Position numbers and translations under genes: made by a program. Positions 50,282 to 61,006 of a stretch of DNA of 64,000 bases are shown here, piece by piece; positions within the stretch are counted from its first letter, which is position 1, and each line of letters begins with the position of its first letter. The notes under the pieces were generated by a model. The model was not told where the DNA came from. It searched no databases and saw only the letters and a list, made by a program, of their open reading frames with translations. Source of the stretch: Nonomuraea solani (GTDB taxonomy: Bacteria > Actinomycetota > Actinomycetes > Streptosporangiales > Streptosporangiaceae). The stretch lies in assembly GCF_900108335.1 (NCBI RefSeq), contig NZ_FNVT01000021.1, positions 1 to 64,000 of the forward strand. The letters run 5' to 3'.

Positions 50282-52114
50282 TCACCCTGAGGTCGATGAG
50301 CTCACCGGAACGAAGCCCGTGCCCGCCCGGTAGTTGGGTGACTGGTGCCGGAAGTAGGTGTTGTACACCTGGCAGTAACGCCCACCCCGGGCGAGCAGCG
50401 TGTTGTGGTCGCCCTCCTCCACGATCTGCCCGTGGTCGAGCACGATGATCCGGTCGACGTGCTCGATCGTGGACAGCCGGTGGGCGATGACGATCGAGGT
50501 GCGGCCGGCCAGCACCACGTCGAGGCCCTCCTGGATCTGGGCCTCGGTCATCGGGTCAACGCTGGCCGTGGCCTCGTCGAGGACCACGATCGCCGGGTCC
50601 TGGATGAGCAGCCGGGCCAGGGCGACGAGCTGGCGCTGGCCCATGGACAGGGCGCGGCCGTGCTCGCCGACGTCCGTTTCGAGACCGTTGGGGAGCGCCT
50701 CGATCCAGTCGCCGCCACCGACGGCCGACGCGGCGGCCAGCACCTCGTCGTCGCGCGCGTCCGGCCGCGGATAGCGGATGTTGTCGGCCACGGTGCCGCT
50801 GAACAGGAACGGGACCTGCGGCACGGCACCGATCTGCCGCCGGTAGGAGGACAGGTCGAGGCTGCGGATGTCGCGCCCGTCGATGAGCAGCCGGCCCTCC
50901 TGGAACTCGTAGAAGCGGGTGATCAGCTTGCTGAGCGTCGACTTGCCGGCTCCGGTGTGCCCGACGAGCGCCACGCTCTCGCCCGCCTCGATGAGCAGGC
51001 CGAAGTCGCGCAGCACGGGGTGGGCGGCGTCGTAGCCGAAGGTGACGCCCTCGAACTCGATGCGCCCGGCCAGCTCACCGGCCGGCTGCGCGTCGGTCTG
51101 CACCACGCGGGGCGGCGCGTCGATCAGGGCGAAGACCCGCTCGGAGGCGGACAGGCCCTGCTGGAACTGCGACCAGAACGCGGCGATGGACGTCAGCGGA
51201 AACCAGAAGAGGGCGACGCCCTGCAGGAACAGGTACCAGGCGCCGGCGGTCAGGCCGCCCCCGAGCACCGCCGAGCCGCCGAACTGGATGAGCGCCACCG
51301 TGGCGAGCCCGGCCACCAGGAACAGCACCGGGAAGATGCCCGAGAAGACGTAGCCCTGCCGCAGCGTCACCTGGTAGCTCTGCTGGTTGATGGGCCGGAA
51401 CTCGTCGTAGACCTGCTGCTCCTGGCGGAAGTTCTTGGCCACGGCGATGCCGCCCATGGTCTCCTGCAGGTTGGCGTTGACCCGGCTGAGCGAGCGCTGC
51501 GCGCGGCGGGTGCTGGCCCTGGCGAGCCGGCGGAACAGCAGCGCCAGGCCCACCACGATCGGCACCACCAGCAGCGTCAGCAGGGCGAGCTCGACACTCC
51601 GCACGAACAGCAGCACGGTGACGAAGGCCACCATCAGCACCTGGCTGATCAGGTCCATCGTCAGCGTGGAGACCGTGGCGAAGTCGTCGGTGTCGGACGT
51701 CACCCGGCTGACGATCTTGCCGGACGGCGTCTCGTCGTAGAACGACAGGTCTCGCTCCAGCACGGCGTCGAAGGCGTCTTCGCGCAGCCGCAGCACGACG
51801 TCGCCGGTGACCCGCGAGCTGTGCCACTGCCGGATGAAGTTGAACCCCCAGCCGAGCCCGCCCGCGAGCAGCAGCCCGGCCGCGAACCGCCAGCCGACCT
51901 CGCCGATCGTGCCGCCGGCGACGGCGTCGACGCACCAGCTCACCAGCAGCGGGATGGCCGCCTGGCTCATCGACGACAGCACGATCATGCCGGCCACCAG
52001 GAGCATCGCCCCCAGCTTGGGCCGGAAGTAGGACAGGATCCGGCGCAGCAGGTCGCGGTCGTTGTAGGTGCGGTCGTAGTCTTCGGCGTCGAGGCCGTCC
52101 ATGATGAAGCCCAT
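50282..52114 (-). CDS. ABC exporter half-transporter (subunit B)
   Basis: A 610-residue fused permease-ATPase. Six TM helices (about 35-330) and an ATPase with Walker A GHTGAGKST, signature LSMGQRQ, Walker B IVVLDEAT, and H-loop AHRLST. The canonical signature LSGGQ is replaced by LSMGQ, typical for degenerate sites of heterodimeric exporters. ATGA overlap with the upstream half-transporter indicates they form a heterodimer. Substrate unknown, probably drugs or lipids. Confidence 0.93.
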   Translation of the reverse strand: MGFIMDGLDAEDYDRTYNDRDLLRRILSYFRPKLGAMLLVAGMIVLSSMSQAAIPLLVSWCVDAVAGGTIGEVGWRFAAGLLLAGGLGWGFNFIRQWHSSRVTGDVVLRLREDAFDAVLERDLSFYDETPSGKIVSRVTSDTDDFATVSTLTMDLISQVLMVAFVTVLLFVRSVELALLTLLVVPIVVGLALLFRRLARASTRRAQRSLSRVNANLQETMGGIAVAKNFRQEQQVYDEFRPINQQSYQVTLRQGYVFSGIFPVLFLVAGLATVALIQFGGSAVLGGGLTAGAWYLFLQGVALFWFPLTSIAAFWSQFQQGLSASERVFALIDAPPRVVQTDAQPAGELAGRIEFEGVTFGYDAAHPVLRDFGLLIEAGESVALVGHTGAGKSTLSKLITRFYEFQEGRLLIDGRDIRSLDLSSYRRQIGAVPQVPFLFSGTVADNIRYPRPDARDDEVLAAASAVGGGDWIEALPNGLETDVGEHGRALSMGQRQLVALARLLIQDPAIVVLDEATASVDPMTEAQIQEGLDVVLAGRTSIVIAHRLSTIEHVDRIIVLDHGQIVEEGDHNTLLARGGRYCQVYNTYFRHQSPNYRAGTGFVPVSSSTSG

Positions 52115-53934
52115 CAGCGCGCACTCCCCTGCTCGCTCGCCAGGACGGGGGCGTCGTCGCCCGCGTCAACGCCGGCCTCGTCGTAGTGGGCGAAGATCCG
52201 CCGGTAGAGGCGGCTCCGCTCGATCAGCTCGTCGTGGGTCCCGCTGGCCACCAGCTCGCCGCGGCGCATCAGCAGGACCTTGTCGGCCCACCGGATCTGG
52301 GAGAGCCGGTGGGTGATCAGCAGGGTGGTGCGCCCGTCGAGGATGCGGCCGATGGCCTGCTGGATCTTGTCCTCGGTGGCGGAGTCGATGGCGCTGGTGG
52401 AGTCGTCGAGCACGAGGATCGCCGGGTCGGTCAGCAGCGCCCGCGCGATGGCCAGGCGCTGGCGCTGGCCGCCCGACAGCGTGACGCCGCGCTCGCCGAT
52501 GACGGTGTCGTAGCCGTCGTCGAGCTCGGCCACGAACTCGGCGGCCTGCGCGTCTTCGGCCGCCCTGACCACGGCCTCACGGTCGGCGCGCTGGCCCAGG
52601 CTGAAGGCGATGTTCTCGGCCACCGAGCGGGAGAACAGCACGATGTCCTGCTCGATGGTGGAGATCTGGGAGCGCAGCGAGTCGAGGTCCCATTCGCGTA
52701 CGTCGACGCCGTCGACCAGGATCCGGCCCGAGGTCACGTCGTAGATGCGCGGCACCAGCTTGGTCAGCGTGCTCTTGCCCGAGCCGGTCTCGCCCACGAT
52801 CGCCACCGTCTCGCCCGGCCGCACGGTGAACGAGACGCCGCGCAGCGCCGGCTCGCCGTCGTCGTAGCCGAACGTCACGTTGTCGAAGACGATCTCGCCG
52901 GTGATGGGCGCCGCGTGGCCCTCGGCCGGCTGCTGCAGCTCGGCCTCGGAGCCGACGATGGTGAGGATCCGGCGGGAGGAGGCGATGCCGATCTGCACCA
53001 GCGAGAAGGTGAAGATCGACATCTGCGTGGGGAAGCCCAGCATGGTCGTCAGGCCCATGAAGGCCACCAGGTCGCCGACGCTGATGGCGCCCATGCCCTG
53101 CAGGTAGAGGCCGTGCCACAGCGCCCCGGCCACCGCGCCGGCGAACAGCAGCGTGGGCAGGTAGCGGGCCTGGACCAGGCCGTTGCGGACGAAGGAGTCG
53201 CGGTAGGTGCGCGCGTGCGCGCGAAAGCGCCGCCGCTCCTGCGCCTCCTGCGCGGTCACCTTGATCACCTCGATGCCGCGCACGGCCTCGTTGAGCCCCG
53301 CGTTGAGGTCGCCGAACTGGTCGCGCATGCACGTGGCCACCGGGTTGAGCTGACGCATGTAGTGCCAGAGCGCGAACACGAAGATGACCGCGTAGACGCC
53401 GGGCACCAGCAGCAGCCGCGGGTCGATCGCCCCGATGAAGAACAGCGGCACGAGCCCGGTCAGGCCGGAGTCGACGATCAGGTCGATGCCCGGCGTGATC
53501 ATGATGGACAGTTGCCTGATGTCGTTGGCGGCGCGGGCCATCAGGTCGCCGACGCGCTGCCGGTTGTGGAAGGTCTGGCTCTTGCCGAGCAGGCTCACGT
53601 AGAGCTCGTCGCGGGCGTCGCGCTCAAGGCGCTTGGCCAGGACCTCGCTCGCCATCCGGGCGACCATGTCGAACAGCCCGCGGGCCGACACGATGGCCAC
53701 CAGAGCGAGCGCGATCGAGCCGAGTGTCATGCCCTGGCCGGCCAGCACGGCGTCGAAGGCGGCGCCGGTGAGCCGCGGCACGGCGGCGTTGAGCACCACC
53801 ATGACGAGCGACCCGCCGAGGAAGCCGATCAGGGCCAGCGGGTGACGGCGCACATGGGACCAGAGCCAGCGCACCGGACCACGGCGATTGTAGCTCCGGC
53901 CGGAGACGGAGAACTCCGAACTGCTGGTGCTCAC
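52114..53934 (-). CDS. ABC exporter half-transporter (subunit A)
   Basis: A 606-residue permease-ATPase. Six TM helices after an N-terminal cytoplasmic segment (SGRSYNRRGPVRWLW), then Walker A GETGSGKST, signature LSGGQRQRLAIARAL, Walker B ILVLDDSTS. The Walker B Glu is Asp (DD), so ATP hydrolysis may be asymmetric with its partner. GTG 53934 follows GGGAGG with 8-nt spacing; the upstream ATG is less likely. Confidence 0.93.
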   Translation of the reverse strand: MSTSSSEFSVSGRSYNRRGPVRWLWSHVRRHPLALIGFLGGSLVMVVLNAAVPRLTGAAFDAVLAGQGMTLGSIALALVAIVSARGLFDMVARMASEVLAKRLERDARDELYVSLLGKSQTFHNRQRVGDLMARAANDIRQLSIMITPGIDLIVDSGLTGLVPLFFIGAIDPRLLLVPGVYAVIFVFALWHYMRQLNPVATCMRDQFGDLNAGLNEAVRGIEVIKVTAQEAQERRRFRAHARTYRDSFVRNGLVQARYLPTLLFAGAVAGALWHGLYLQGMGAISVGDLVAFMGLTTMLGFPTQMSIFTFSLVQIGIASSRRILTIVGSEAELQQPAEGHAAPITGEIVFDNVTFGYDDGEPALRGVSFTVRPGETVAIVGETGSGKSTLTKLVPRIYDVTSGRILVDGVDVREWDLDSLRSQISTIEQDIVLFSRSVAENIAFSLGQRADREAVVRAAEDAQAAEFVAELDDGYDTVIGERGVTLSGGQRQRLAIARALLTDPAILVLDDSTSAIDSATEDKIQQAIGRILDGRTTLLITHRLSQIRWADKVLLMRRGELVASGTHDELIERSRLYRRIFAHYDEAGVDAGDDAPVLASEQGSAR

Positions 53935-54033
53935 GGGACCTGCCTCCCAGACCGCGGGCGGGCGTACATCGACCCCGTTTTCTATCACCGAGGTACGACA
54001 GTTTCCCAACGGTTTTCGGCGGCCCTGCCCCGC

Positions 54034-54882
54034 TTACTCGGGTTTCCAGTCCAGCGGCACCAGTCTGAGGTCGAACTCGATCTCCTCGTACGGCCCGTCC
54101 ATCTCCCAGCCGGAATCCCGTACGCGCGGCTCCCGGATGAGCTCCTCCTTGACCGCGTACGCGGCGTCGGACCCCAGGTAGGGGTCGCCGGCCAGGAACA
54201 CGTGGGTGACCAGCGGCCGGTGCCCGGCGGCGCTCACCCGGTAGTGCAGGTGGGCCGGGCGCATCGGATGCCGCCCGACGGCCCGCAGCAGCCGCCCGGC
54301 GGTGCCGTCGGTGGGCACGGGATAGCTGCTCGGCCGGATCGTACGGAACAGGTATCGCCCTTCGGCGTCGGTCGTGAACAGGCCGCGCAGGTTGCCGATC
54401 TCCTGAGCCTCGTCCTGGCTGTCGTACAGGCCGGCGTCGTCCGACTGCCACAGCTCGACCTCGGAGCCCGCGAGCGGGGTGTCGTCGCAGTCCAGCACCC
54501 GGCCGTGCACGACGGTCGGGGTGCCCCGCCCGCGCTCGGGGCCGTGGCTGATCCAGTCGCCGAGCGCGCGCACGGGCGCCGGGGAGTGGAAGGGGCCCTC
54601 GACGGACGACGGGGTCATGTTGGCGGGGCCCTGGTGGTTGACGTCGTCCACGGCGCTGGTCAGGCCCAGCATGTCGGACAGCAGGATGAACTCGTTGCGG
54701 TGCGGCGTGCACAACCGCCCGGTCTCGATCAGGAAGTCGAGCCCGGTCAGCCACTCCTGCTCGGTGGGGCGTACCTCTTCGACGAAGGCGTGCAGGTGGG
54801 CGACGAGCGCGGCCACGACCTCGTTGGCACGGGGGTCGGGACCGTCGACCTGGCTGAGAACCTGGCGTAGCAGCGGGGTCAC
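54034..54882 (-). CDS. Intradiol ring-cleavage dioxygenase (catechol/hydroxyquinol 1,2-dioxygenase)
   Basis: A 282-residue non-heme Fe(III) enzyme that cleaves catechols or hydroxyquinol between the hydroxyls. N-terminal dimerisation helices then catalytic domain: Fe ligands Tyr in GLYDSQ and Tyr in SSYPVP, His pair in RPAHLHY. The S-VEGPFH segment and length fit hydroxyquinol 1,2-dioxygenases. No other ring-cleavage pathway gene is nearby. Confidence 0.9.
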   Translation of the reverse strand: MTPLLRQVLSQVDGPDPRANEVVAALVAHLHAFVEEVRPTEQEWLTGLDFLIETGRLCTPHRNEFILLSDMLGLTSAVDDVNHQGPANMTPSSVEGPFHSPAPVRALGDWISHGPERGRGTPTVVHGRVLDCDDTPLAGSEVELWQSDDAGLYDSQDEAQEIGNLRGLFTTDAEGRYLFRTIRPSSYPVPTDGTAGRLLRAVGRHPMRPAHLHYRVSAAGHRPLVTHVFLAGDPYLGSDAAYAVKEELIREPRVRDSGWEMDGPYEEIEFDLRLVPLDWKPE

Positions 54883-54942
54883 GCGTGATCTCCTCCCAAC
54901 GGCTCAGCGGGAGCGTATCCCCACCGGGCCGAACAAGCCACA

Positions 54943-54970
54943 GAACCAACCCGATCACGGCCTGCGATAG
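54943..54970 (+). promoter_or_regulatory. Candidate ECF promoter of the sigma operon
   Basis: GAACCAAC (54943-54950) and CGATAG (54965-54970) resemble an ECF -35/-10 pair with 14-16 bp spacing. The start site would be at or next to the GTG (54978), predicting a leaderless, autoregulated transcript. Confidence 0.35.
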
Positions 54971-54977
54971 ATAGAGT

Positions 54978-55571
54978 GTGGGACCTTTCACCTTCCGGCG
55001 CGACCGCGCGGCCGATCCCCCCGGCGTCGGCGCCGACAGCACCGACGCCGAGCTCGTCGCCGCCGTGGCCGCGCGGAGCACCCCCGCGCTGCGCCTGCTG
55101 CACCAGCGCCACGCCCCCTGGCTGCGCGCCCGGCTGGCGCGCCGCTGCGCCGACCCGGACGCCGTGGACGACGCCCTGCAGGAGACGTTCCTCGCGGTGT
55201 GGCGGTCGGCGGGACGGTTCGAGGGCGGCAACGCGGCCGGCTGGCTGTGGACGATCGCCATCCGGCGGCTGGTCTCGGTGCTGCGCGGCCGCGGCTCGCG
55301 CTGGATCGGCAGCGGCGTCGAACCCGGCGACCTGCCGGGCCACGGTACGTCGGTCGAGTCGGCGGAGGACGTCGTGCTGCTCGGCGTCGAGCACGGCGAC
55401 CTCAGCACGGCGCTGAACAGGCTCTCCCCCGAACTTCGCGCGGTCATCGAGGCGACCGTGCTGGACGGCCTCACCACCAAGGAGGCCGCGCGCCTCCTCG
55501 GCATCCCTGAAGGCACGGTCAAGTCCCGCGCGACGCGGGCCAGGGCCCGGCTGCGCGAGGAGCTGTCATGA
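54978..55571 (+). CDS. ECF-type RNA polymerase sigma factor
   Basis: A 197-residue sigma factor. Region 2 (LRLLHQRHAPWLRARLARR ... DDALQETFLAVWRSAGRF) and region 4 (LSPELRAVIEATVLDGLTTKEAARLLG, GTVKSRATRARARL) are clear. GTG 54978. The stop is overlapped by the anti-sigma gene (ATGA). It presumably drives its own operon in response to a cell-envelope signal. Confidence 0.94.
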   Translation: MGPFTFRRDRAADPPGVGADSTDAELVAAVAARSTPALRLLHQRHAPWLRARLARRCADPDAVDDALQETFLAVWRSAGRFEGGNAAGWLWTIAIRRLVSVLRGRGSRWIGSGVEPGDLPGHGTSVESAEDVVLLGVEHGDLSTALNRLSPELRAVIEATVLDGLTTKEAARLLGIPEGTVKSRATRARARLREELS

Positions 55572-56352
55572 GCGGCTGGCACATCACCGACGACCTGCTC
55601 GAACGTTATCTCGCGGGCACCCTCGAAGCCGCCCTGGCGATGTCCGTGGACGCCCATCTCGAACGGTGCGCGGCCTGCCGGGCGGCGGTGCCGTACGAGC
55701 GGGACTGGCTGGAGACGTCCTGGGCGCGGCTGGAGACCCGGCTGATCGCGCCGCGCCCCCGTCTCGGCGAGCGGCTGCTGGGCTGCTTCGGCGTGCCCGG
55801 CCACCTGGCCAGGCTGGTGACGGCCACGCCGACGCTGAGCCGCGCCTGGCTGGCCGCGGTGGTGGTCACGCTGACGATCTCGGTGCTGGCCGCACGGGAG
55901 GGGCCCGGGCTCCTGCCCGTCTTCCTCATCGCGGCCCCGGTGCTGCCGCTGGCCGGGATCGCGCTGGCGTACGGTCCGCGCGTCGATCCCGCCCACGAGC
56001 TGATGGCCGCCACGCCCATGGCGGGCCCACGGCTGCTGCTGGCCAGGGCGGCGGCGGTGCTGGCGGTCGCGACGGTGCTGGCCGCGCTCGCCTCGCCGCT
56101 GCTGCCCGCCCCGCCCGGCCTGAGCGCCGCCTGGCTGCTGCCCTCGCTGGCCGGGGTGGCGGGCTGCCTGGCCCTGTCGAACCGGCTGCCCGTGCCGATC
56201 GCCGCGCTCGCCGTCGGCGGGCTGTGGCTGGCCATTGTCGGCACGGGCGGCCTCATCAGCGGCTGGCCGGCCGCGTTCGGACCCCTCGCCCAGCTCCTGT
56301 ACGCCGGGGTCGCCCTGTTGTCGACGTTCCGCTTCCACAGAATGAGCACCGC

Positions 56353-56356
<4 letters not shown>
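55568..56356 (+). CDS. Anti-sigma factor with zinc finger and six-TM domain
   Basis: A 262-residue membrane protein. The N-terminal zf-HC2 anti-sigma domain has H-x3-C-x2-C (HLERCAACR); the remaining 180 residues make six TM helices (e.g. WLAAVVVTLTISVL). It should sequester the upstream ECF factor. The large membrane part, like an ABC permease, may sense the state of the transporter coded downstream. Confidence 0.85.
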
Positions 56357-57185
<829 letters not shown>

Positions 57186-57189
<4 letters not shown>

Positions 57190-58601
57190 CGCGGGAGCTC
57201 TTCCTGTTCGAGGCCCGCAGGCTCGTACGCCATCCGCTCGTCTGGGGCATGACCGCCCTGGTCCTGGCGCTGCAGACCTACCTCAGCCGGGACCGGCAAC
57301 CTCACCTGGGCGTCGACCCGGTCAACGCGACCGGCCTGTCCACCTGCCTGGCCGCCGCGGTGCTGGTCGTGGCGAGCCTGGCCGTCTCCCGCGACGGCCG
57401 GCACGGCATGCCGGAGAGCCTGGGGGCCCTGCCGGGCCGCGCCGAGCACAGGACGACGGCGATCCTGCTGGCCACGCCGCTCGTCGCCGGGCCGGCCGCG
57501 GGGGTGGCCGTCGGCGGTTACCTGCTGATCCGCCTGTTCAGCGGGCCCGCGGGGGGCCGGTTCGACGTGTGGGAGCCGCTGACGGCGGTGGCGGCCGCGA
57601 TGTTCGCGGCGACGCTGGGGGTTGCCGTCGGCCGGTGGGCGCGCCGGCTGATCGCGGGCCCGATGGTGGTGGCCGTGCTCGGCTACCTGATCTTCATGAA
57701 CAACCAGTACGGCCGGTTCGCCTGGCTGCTGCCGGTCGTGCAGGACCACCACGCCGACTGGCCCGACCGCCCGTCCGCCGTCCACCTGCTGTACGTCCTC
57801 GCGCTCGCGACCTGCTGCGCCGCCCTCGCGCTCCTGCGCCACCGGCCTCGCCTGGCGCCCGCCGTGGCCGCGCTGGCTGCCCTGTCCGTCGCGGTGCCCA
57901 CGGGGGCCATCGCGGCGGCGGAACCGCCGATCCGTCAGCAGACGTCGGGCCTGCTGACCTTGGCGAGCGTGGACCAGAGGGTGCGCGAGCGCTACTTCGG
58001 CCCGGACGCCCACACCTGCGCCGCCAGGAACGGCATCACTTACTGCGCCTACAAGGGCTACGAGTCCTGGATCCCCCTGTGGGACGAGGCCATCCGCCCG
58101 GCCGTACGGGCCCTGCCCGGGAAACTGCGGGTGCCCCACGTCGAGCAGACGTCCTCGACCTGGTTCTACGGCCGCGACCTGGACAAGACCATGATCCGGC
58201 CGCCGATGACGTGGGGCCACCGCGACCAGCGCGTCATCCTGGCCCATGACGTGGCGTTCTGGGCCACCGCCATACGCCCCCGGCCCGGCACGCGGGGATG
58301 CGACGCGCGGGGGCAGGCCCGCACGGTCGTGGCCCTCTGGATCATCGGCCAGGTCTCACCGCCAGAACCGCCACGGCTTTTCACGATCGACGACCGCCAC
58401 GGCCGCAGGCACGCGCTCGACTGGGGACCGGCCGAGATCGGCTACGCCGAACGCCTGCTCGCCACCCCCGGCGCCCGCGAAAGAGTGCACGCCAACTGGG
58501 ACACGCTCATGAAGCCCGGCACCACCATCGACCAGGCCCTGCCCCTGCTCGGCCTGGACCGCGCGTACGACACCCGCCCGGGAGGCACCCCATGCGTCTG
58601 A
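57186..58601 (+). CDS. ABC transporter permease with extracytoplasmic domain
   Basis: A 471-residue membrane protein. About six TM helices in the first 270 residues, then a soluble extracytoplasmic domain with cysteines (HTCAARNGITYCAYKG) and a conserved RPG..GC..RG stretch. GTG 57186 overlaps the ATPase stop. The large soluble part is unusual for a simple permease and may bind ligand or contact the anti-sigma factor. Confidence 0.82.
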
Positions 58602-59233
58602 CGCGGTGGCGCGCCGCCGTCCTGCTGGTCCGCCCGCTGGTCAGGGCCATCGACTGGGCCCCGCTCGCGGTGGTCACGGTGTTCGTCGCGGGCATTCTGG
58701 CGCTGGTGCGACCGGGCGAGGTGCTCGCCGGGGCCGACGCGTTGATCCTGATGCGGGTCGCGGGCACCCTGCTCGGCTCGGCCGCCGCCTTCGCGCTGGT
58801 CGACGCCATGGCCGCGGACCTCGGCCCGACGGCCGTCCCCCGCTGGGTACGCCAGGCGCTCCGCGCCCTGCTGGCCACCACCGTCGCGGTCGCCGTCTGG
58901 CTGGCGGCCTTCGGCCACACCCTGTCCCGGCTCCCGGACGACGCCCTGTTCCCGGTCGGCGACCTGCTGACCGAGATGCTCGTCTGCCTGGGCATCGCTC
59001 TGGCCGCCGCGTCCACCGCCGTCCGGCACGCCTCCGGCAGGCAGGCCGCCATGGCCGCCGTCGTGGTCCAGCTCGTGCTGGTGCTGGCCACGGTCCTGCT
59101 GCCCGACCAGTTCAGGCTCTGGCCGCCGACGTGCGGGTTCGGGTATTGGGACGAGGCGCACGGATACTGGCTGGCGATGGCGCCGCTGCCGTACCTGTGG
59201 GTGGCCTTCGTCCTGCGGGACCTGCGACGCTGA
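58592..59233 (+). CDS. Small membrane protein of the ABC operon
   Basis: A 213-residue protein with six predicted TM helices (WAPLAVVTVFVAGILAL and others). No named domain. It overlaps the previous gene by 10 bp and ends the operon. Presumably a second permease component or regulator of the transporter. Confidence 0.75.
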   Translation: MRLTRWRAAVLLVRPLVRAIDWAPLAVVTVFVAGILALVRPGEVLAGADALILMRVAGTLLGSAAAFALVDAMAADLGPTAVPRWVRQALRALLATTVAVAVWLAAFGHTLSRLPDDALFPVGDLLTEMLVCLGIALAAASTAVRHASGRQAAMAAVVVQLVLVLATVLLPDQFRLWPPTCGFGYWDEAHGYWLAMAPLPYLWVAFVLRDLRR

Positions 59234-59235
59234 GC

Positions 59236-59316
59236 GGCAATCGCTTGCAGTAGATGCGCTCACATGCAACAAAACTGCACATCCTACGCATTGACGCGCC
59301 TAACAATCGGTTGCAT
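59236..59316 (+). promoter_or_regulatory. Two LacI-type operator-like sites before pectate lyase gene
   Basis: GGCAATCGCTTGCAG (59236-59250) and AACAATCGGTTGCAT (59302-59316) share CAATCGsTTGCA with a central CG typical of LacI-family operators. The second overlaps the promoter spacer. Confidence 0.5.
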
Positions 59317-59319
59317 AAA
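59291..59319 (+). promoter_or_regulatory. Promoter of the pectate lyase gene
   Basis: TTGACG (59291-59296), 17 bp, CATAAA (59314-59319). The start site would be about 40 bp before the GTG. The operator-like site at 59302 falls between the boxes, so binding would block transcription. Confidence 0.5.
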
Positions 59320-59363
59320 GGTGTGAAAGCTCACCCGGTCGCCATCACCACCGGAGGCTCACA

Positions 59364-60935
59364 GTGCGTAGAACCCGCTTGTCTTTCGCCGCTCTCGCGG
59401 CGGCCGCGCTGCTCGTCGCGGCGGCGCTGATGGGGATGCCGAGCGCGTCGGCGGCGACGCTGTTCGGCGACGACTTCGAGGACGGTGACGCGGCCGGCTG
59501 GTCGCGGTCGGGCGGGAGCTGGTCGGTGGTGACCGATGGCTCGCGGGCCTACCGGCAGTCGGGCACCAGCGCCGACGCGCGGGCGCTGGCCGGCGCCGGC
59601 TGGACGGACCAGGCGGTCCAGGCGCGGGTGAAGCCGATCGCGTTCAACGGCTCGGGCCGGCACGTCGCGGTGCTGGCCAGGGCGCAGAGCACCAGCAGCT
59701 ACTACTTCCTCGGGCTGGGCAGCGGCGGCTCGGTCGTCCTGGGCAAGCGCACCGGCGGCGCACCGGTGACCCTGGCCGGCGCCTCGGTGGCCCCCGGCAC
59801 CTGGCACTCCGTCCGGCTGGAGGCGTTCGGCACCACGCTGCGCGGCTTCGTGGACAACGTGCAGGTCGTCACGGCGACGGACGGCAGCCTGGCCTCCGGC
59901 CGGGCGGGGCTGGCGGGCTACTACGCCAGCGCCACGTTCGACGACGTGCTGGTCACCGACGTCGGCGGCCCGAGCCAGCCGCCGACCAGCCCCACGCCAC
60001 CGCCCACCGGCACCTGCGTCTCGCCGGGCGGCCCGGCCGGGTTCGCCTCGGTCAACGCCCTCGGCCAGAACGGCACCACGGGCGGCGCGGGCGGCCCGGC
60101 GGTCGAGGTGGACACGGCGAGCGAGCTGATCTCCGCGATCGGACAGAGCGGCCCGCTGACGGTCTGCGTGCGCGGGCTGATCACGGTCCCGGCCGGCATG
60201 TACGACGTCGCCTCCGACAAGACGATCGTCGGCATCGGCTCGGGCTCCGGCATCAGCGGCGGCGGGCTCAACATCGGCCTGCCGGTGTCCGACGTGACGT
60301 CACCACCGGCCAACGCCGTGCACAACGTCATCGTCCGCAACCTGCTGTTCAGGAACGCCAGCGACGACTCGATCAACGTGCAGATGTTCAGCCACCACGT
60401 CTGGATCGACCACAACGACCTGGCCGCGGGCTACGACGGGCTGATCGACGTCAAACGCGGCTCCTCGTACGTCACCGTCTCCTGGAACCACACCCACGAC
60501 CACACCAAGAACATGCTGCTCGGCCACGACGACGGCAACGGCGCGCAGGACGCCGGGCGGCTCAAGGTCACCTACCACCACAACTGGTTCGACCGCACGC
60601 CGCAGCGCAACCCGCGCGTGCGCTTCGGTGAGCCGGTGCACGTGTTCAACAACTACTACGTCTACAACACCGACATCGGCGTGGCCTGCCAGGCGAACGC
60701 GGGCTGCGTGGTCGAGGGCAACTACTTCGAGCGGGTCGAGGAGCCGGTGAGCAACTCCTACGCCGGGCCCTCGGGCCGGTGCGTGGCCAGGAACAACGTG
60801 TTCGCCGACGAGTCCGGCGCGCCCGTCTGCTCGGGAACCGTGCAGGAGCCGAGCACGTACTACGGCTACACCGTGGCGGACCCGAACTCGATACGAGCGG
60901 CGGTCATGGCCGGATCGGGCGTCGGAAAGATCTGA
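59364..60935 (+). CDS. Secreted pectate lyase PL1 with N-terminal concanavalin-like domain
   Basis: A 523-residue secreted enzyme. Signal peptide about 1-30; a beta-sandwich module (FGDDFEDGDAAGWSRSGGSW ... about 33-205) as in carbohydrate-active enzymes; a Pro/Thr linker; then a PL1 beta-helix with NVIVRNLLFRNA, DHNDL, VTVSWNHTHDHTKNMLLGH and HHNWFDRTPQRNPRVRFG (Ca-binding and catalytic Arg region). It cleaves polygalacturonate by beta-elimination. Regulated by a LacI-type operator pair. Confidence 0.94.
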   Translation: MRRTRLSFAALAAAALLVAAALMGMPSASAATLFGDDFEDGDAAGWSRSGGSWSVVTDGSRAYRQSGTSADARALAGAGWTDQAVQARVKPIAFNGSGRHVAVLARAQSTSSYYFLGLGSGGSVVLGKRTGGAPVTLAGASVAPGTWHSVRLEAFGTTLRGFVDNVQVVTATDGSLASGRAGLAGYYASATFDDVLVTDVGGPSQPPTSPTPPPTGTCVSPGGPAGFASVNALGQNGTTGGAGGPAVEVDTASELISAIGQSGPLTVCVRGLITVPAGMYDVASDKTIVGIGSGSGISGGGLNIGLPVSDVTSPPANAVHNVIVRNLLFRNASDDSINVQMFSHHVWIDHNDLAAGYDGLIDVKRGSSYVTVSWNHTHDHTKNMLLGHDDGNGAQDAGRLKVTYHHNWFDRTPQRNPRVRFGEPVHVFNNYYVYNTDIGVACQANAGCVVEGNYFERVEEPVSNSYAGPSGRCVARNNVFADESGAPVCSGTVQEPSTYYGYTVADPNSIRAAVMAGSGVGKI

Positions 60936-61006
60936 CAGAGCCGACCACCGGGCCGCCGCCTGCCTTCGCACCCCAGGCGGCGGCCCTTCCTGGCAGGCTG
61001 AGCCGC

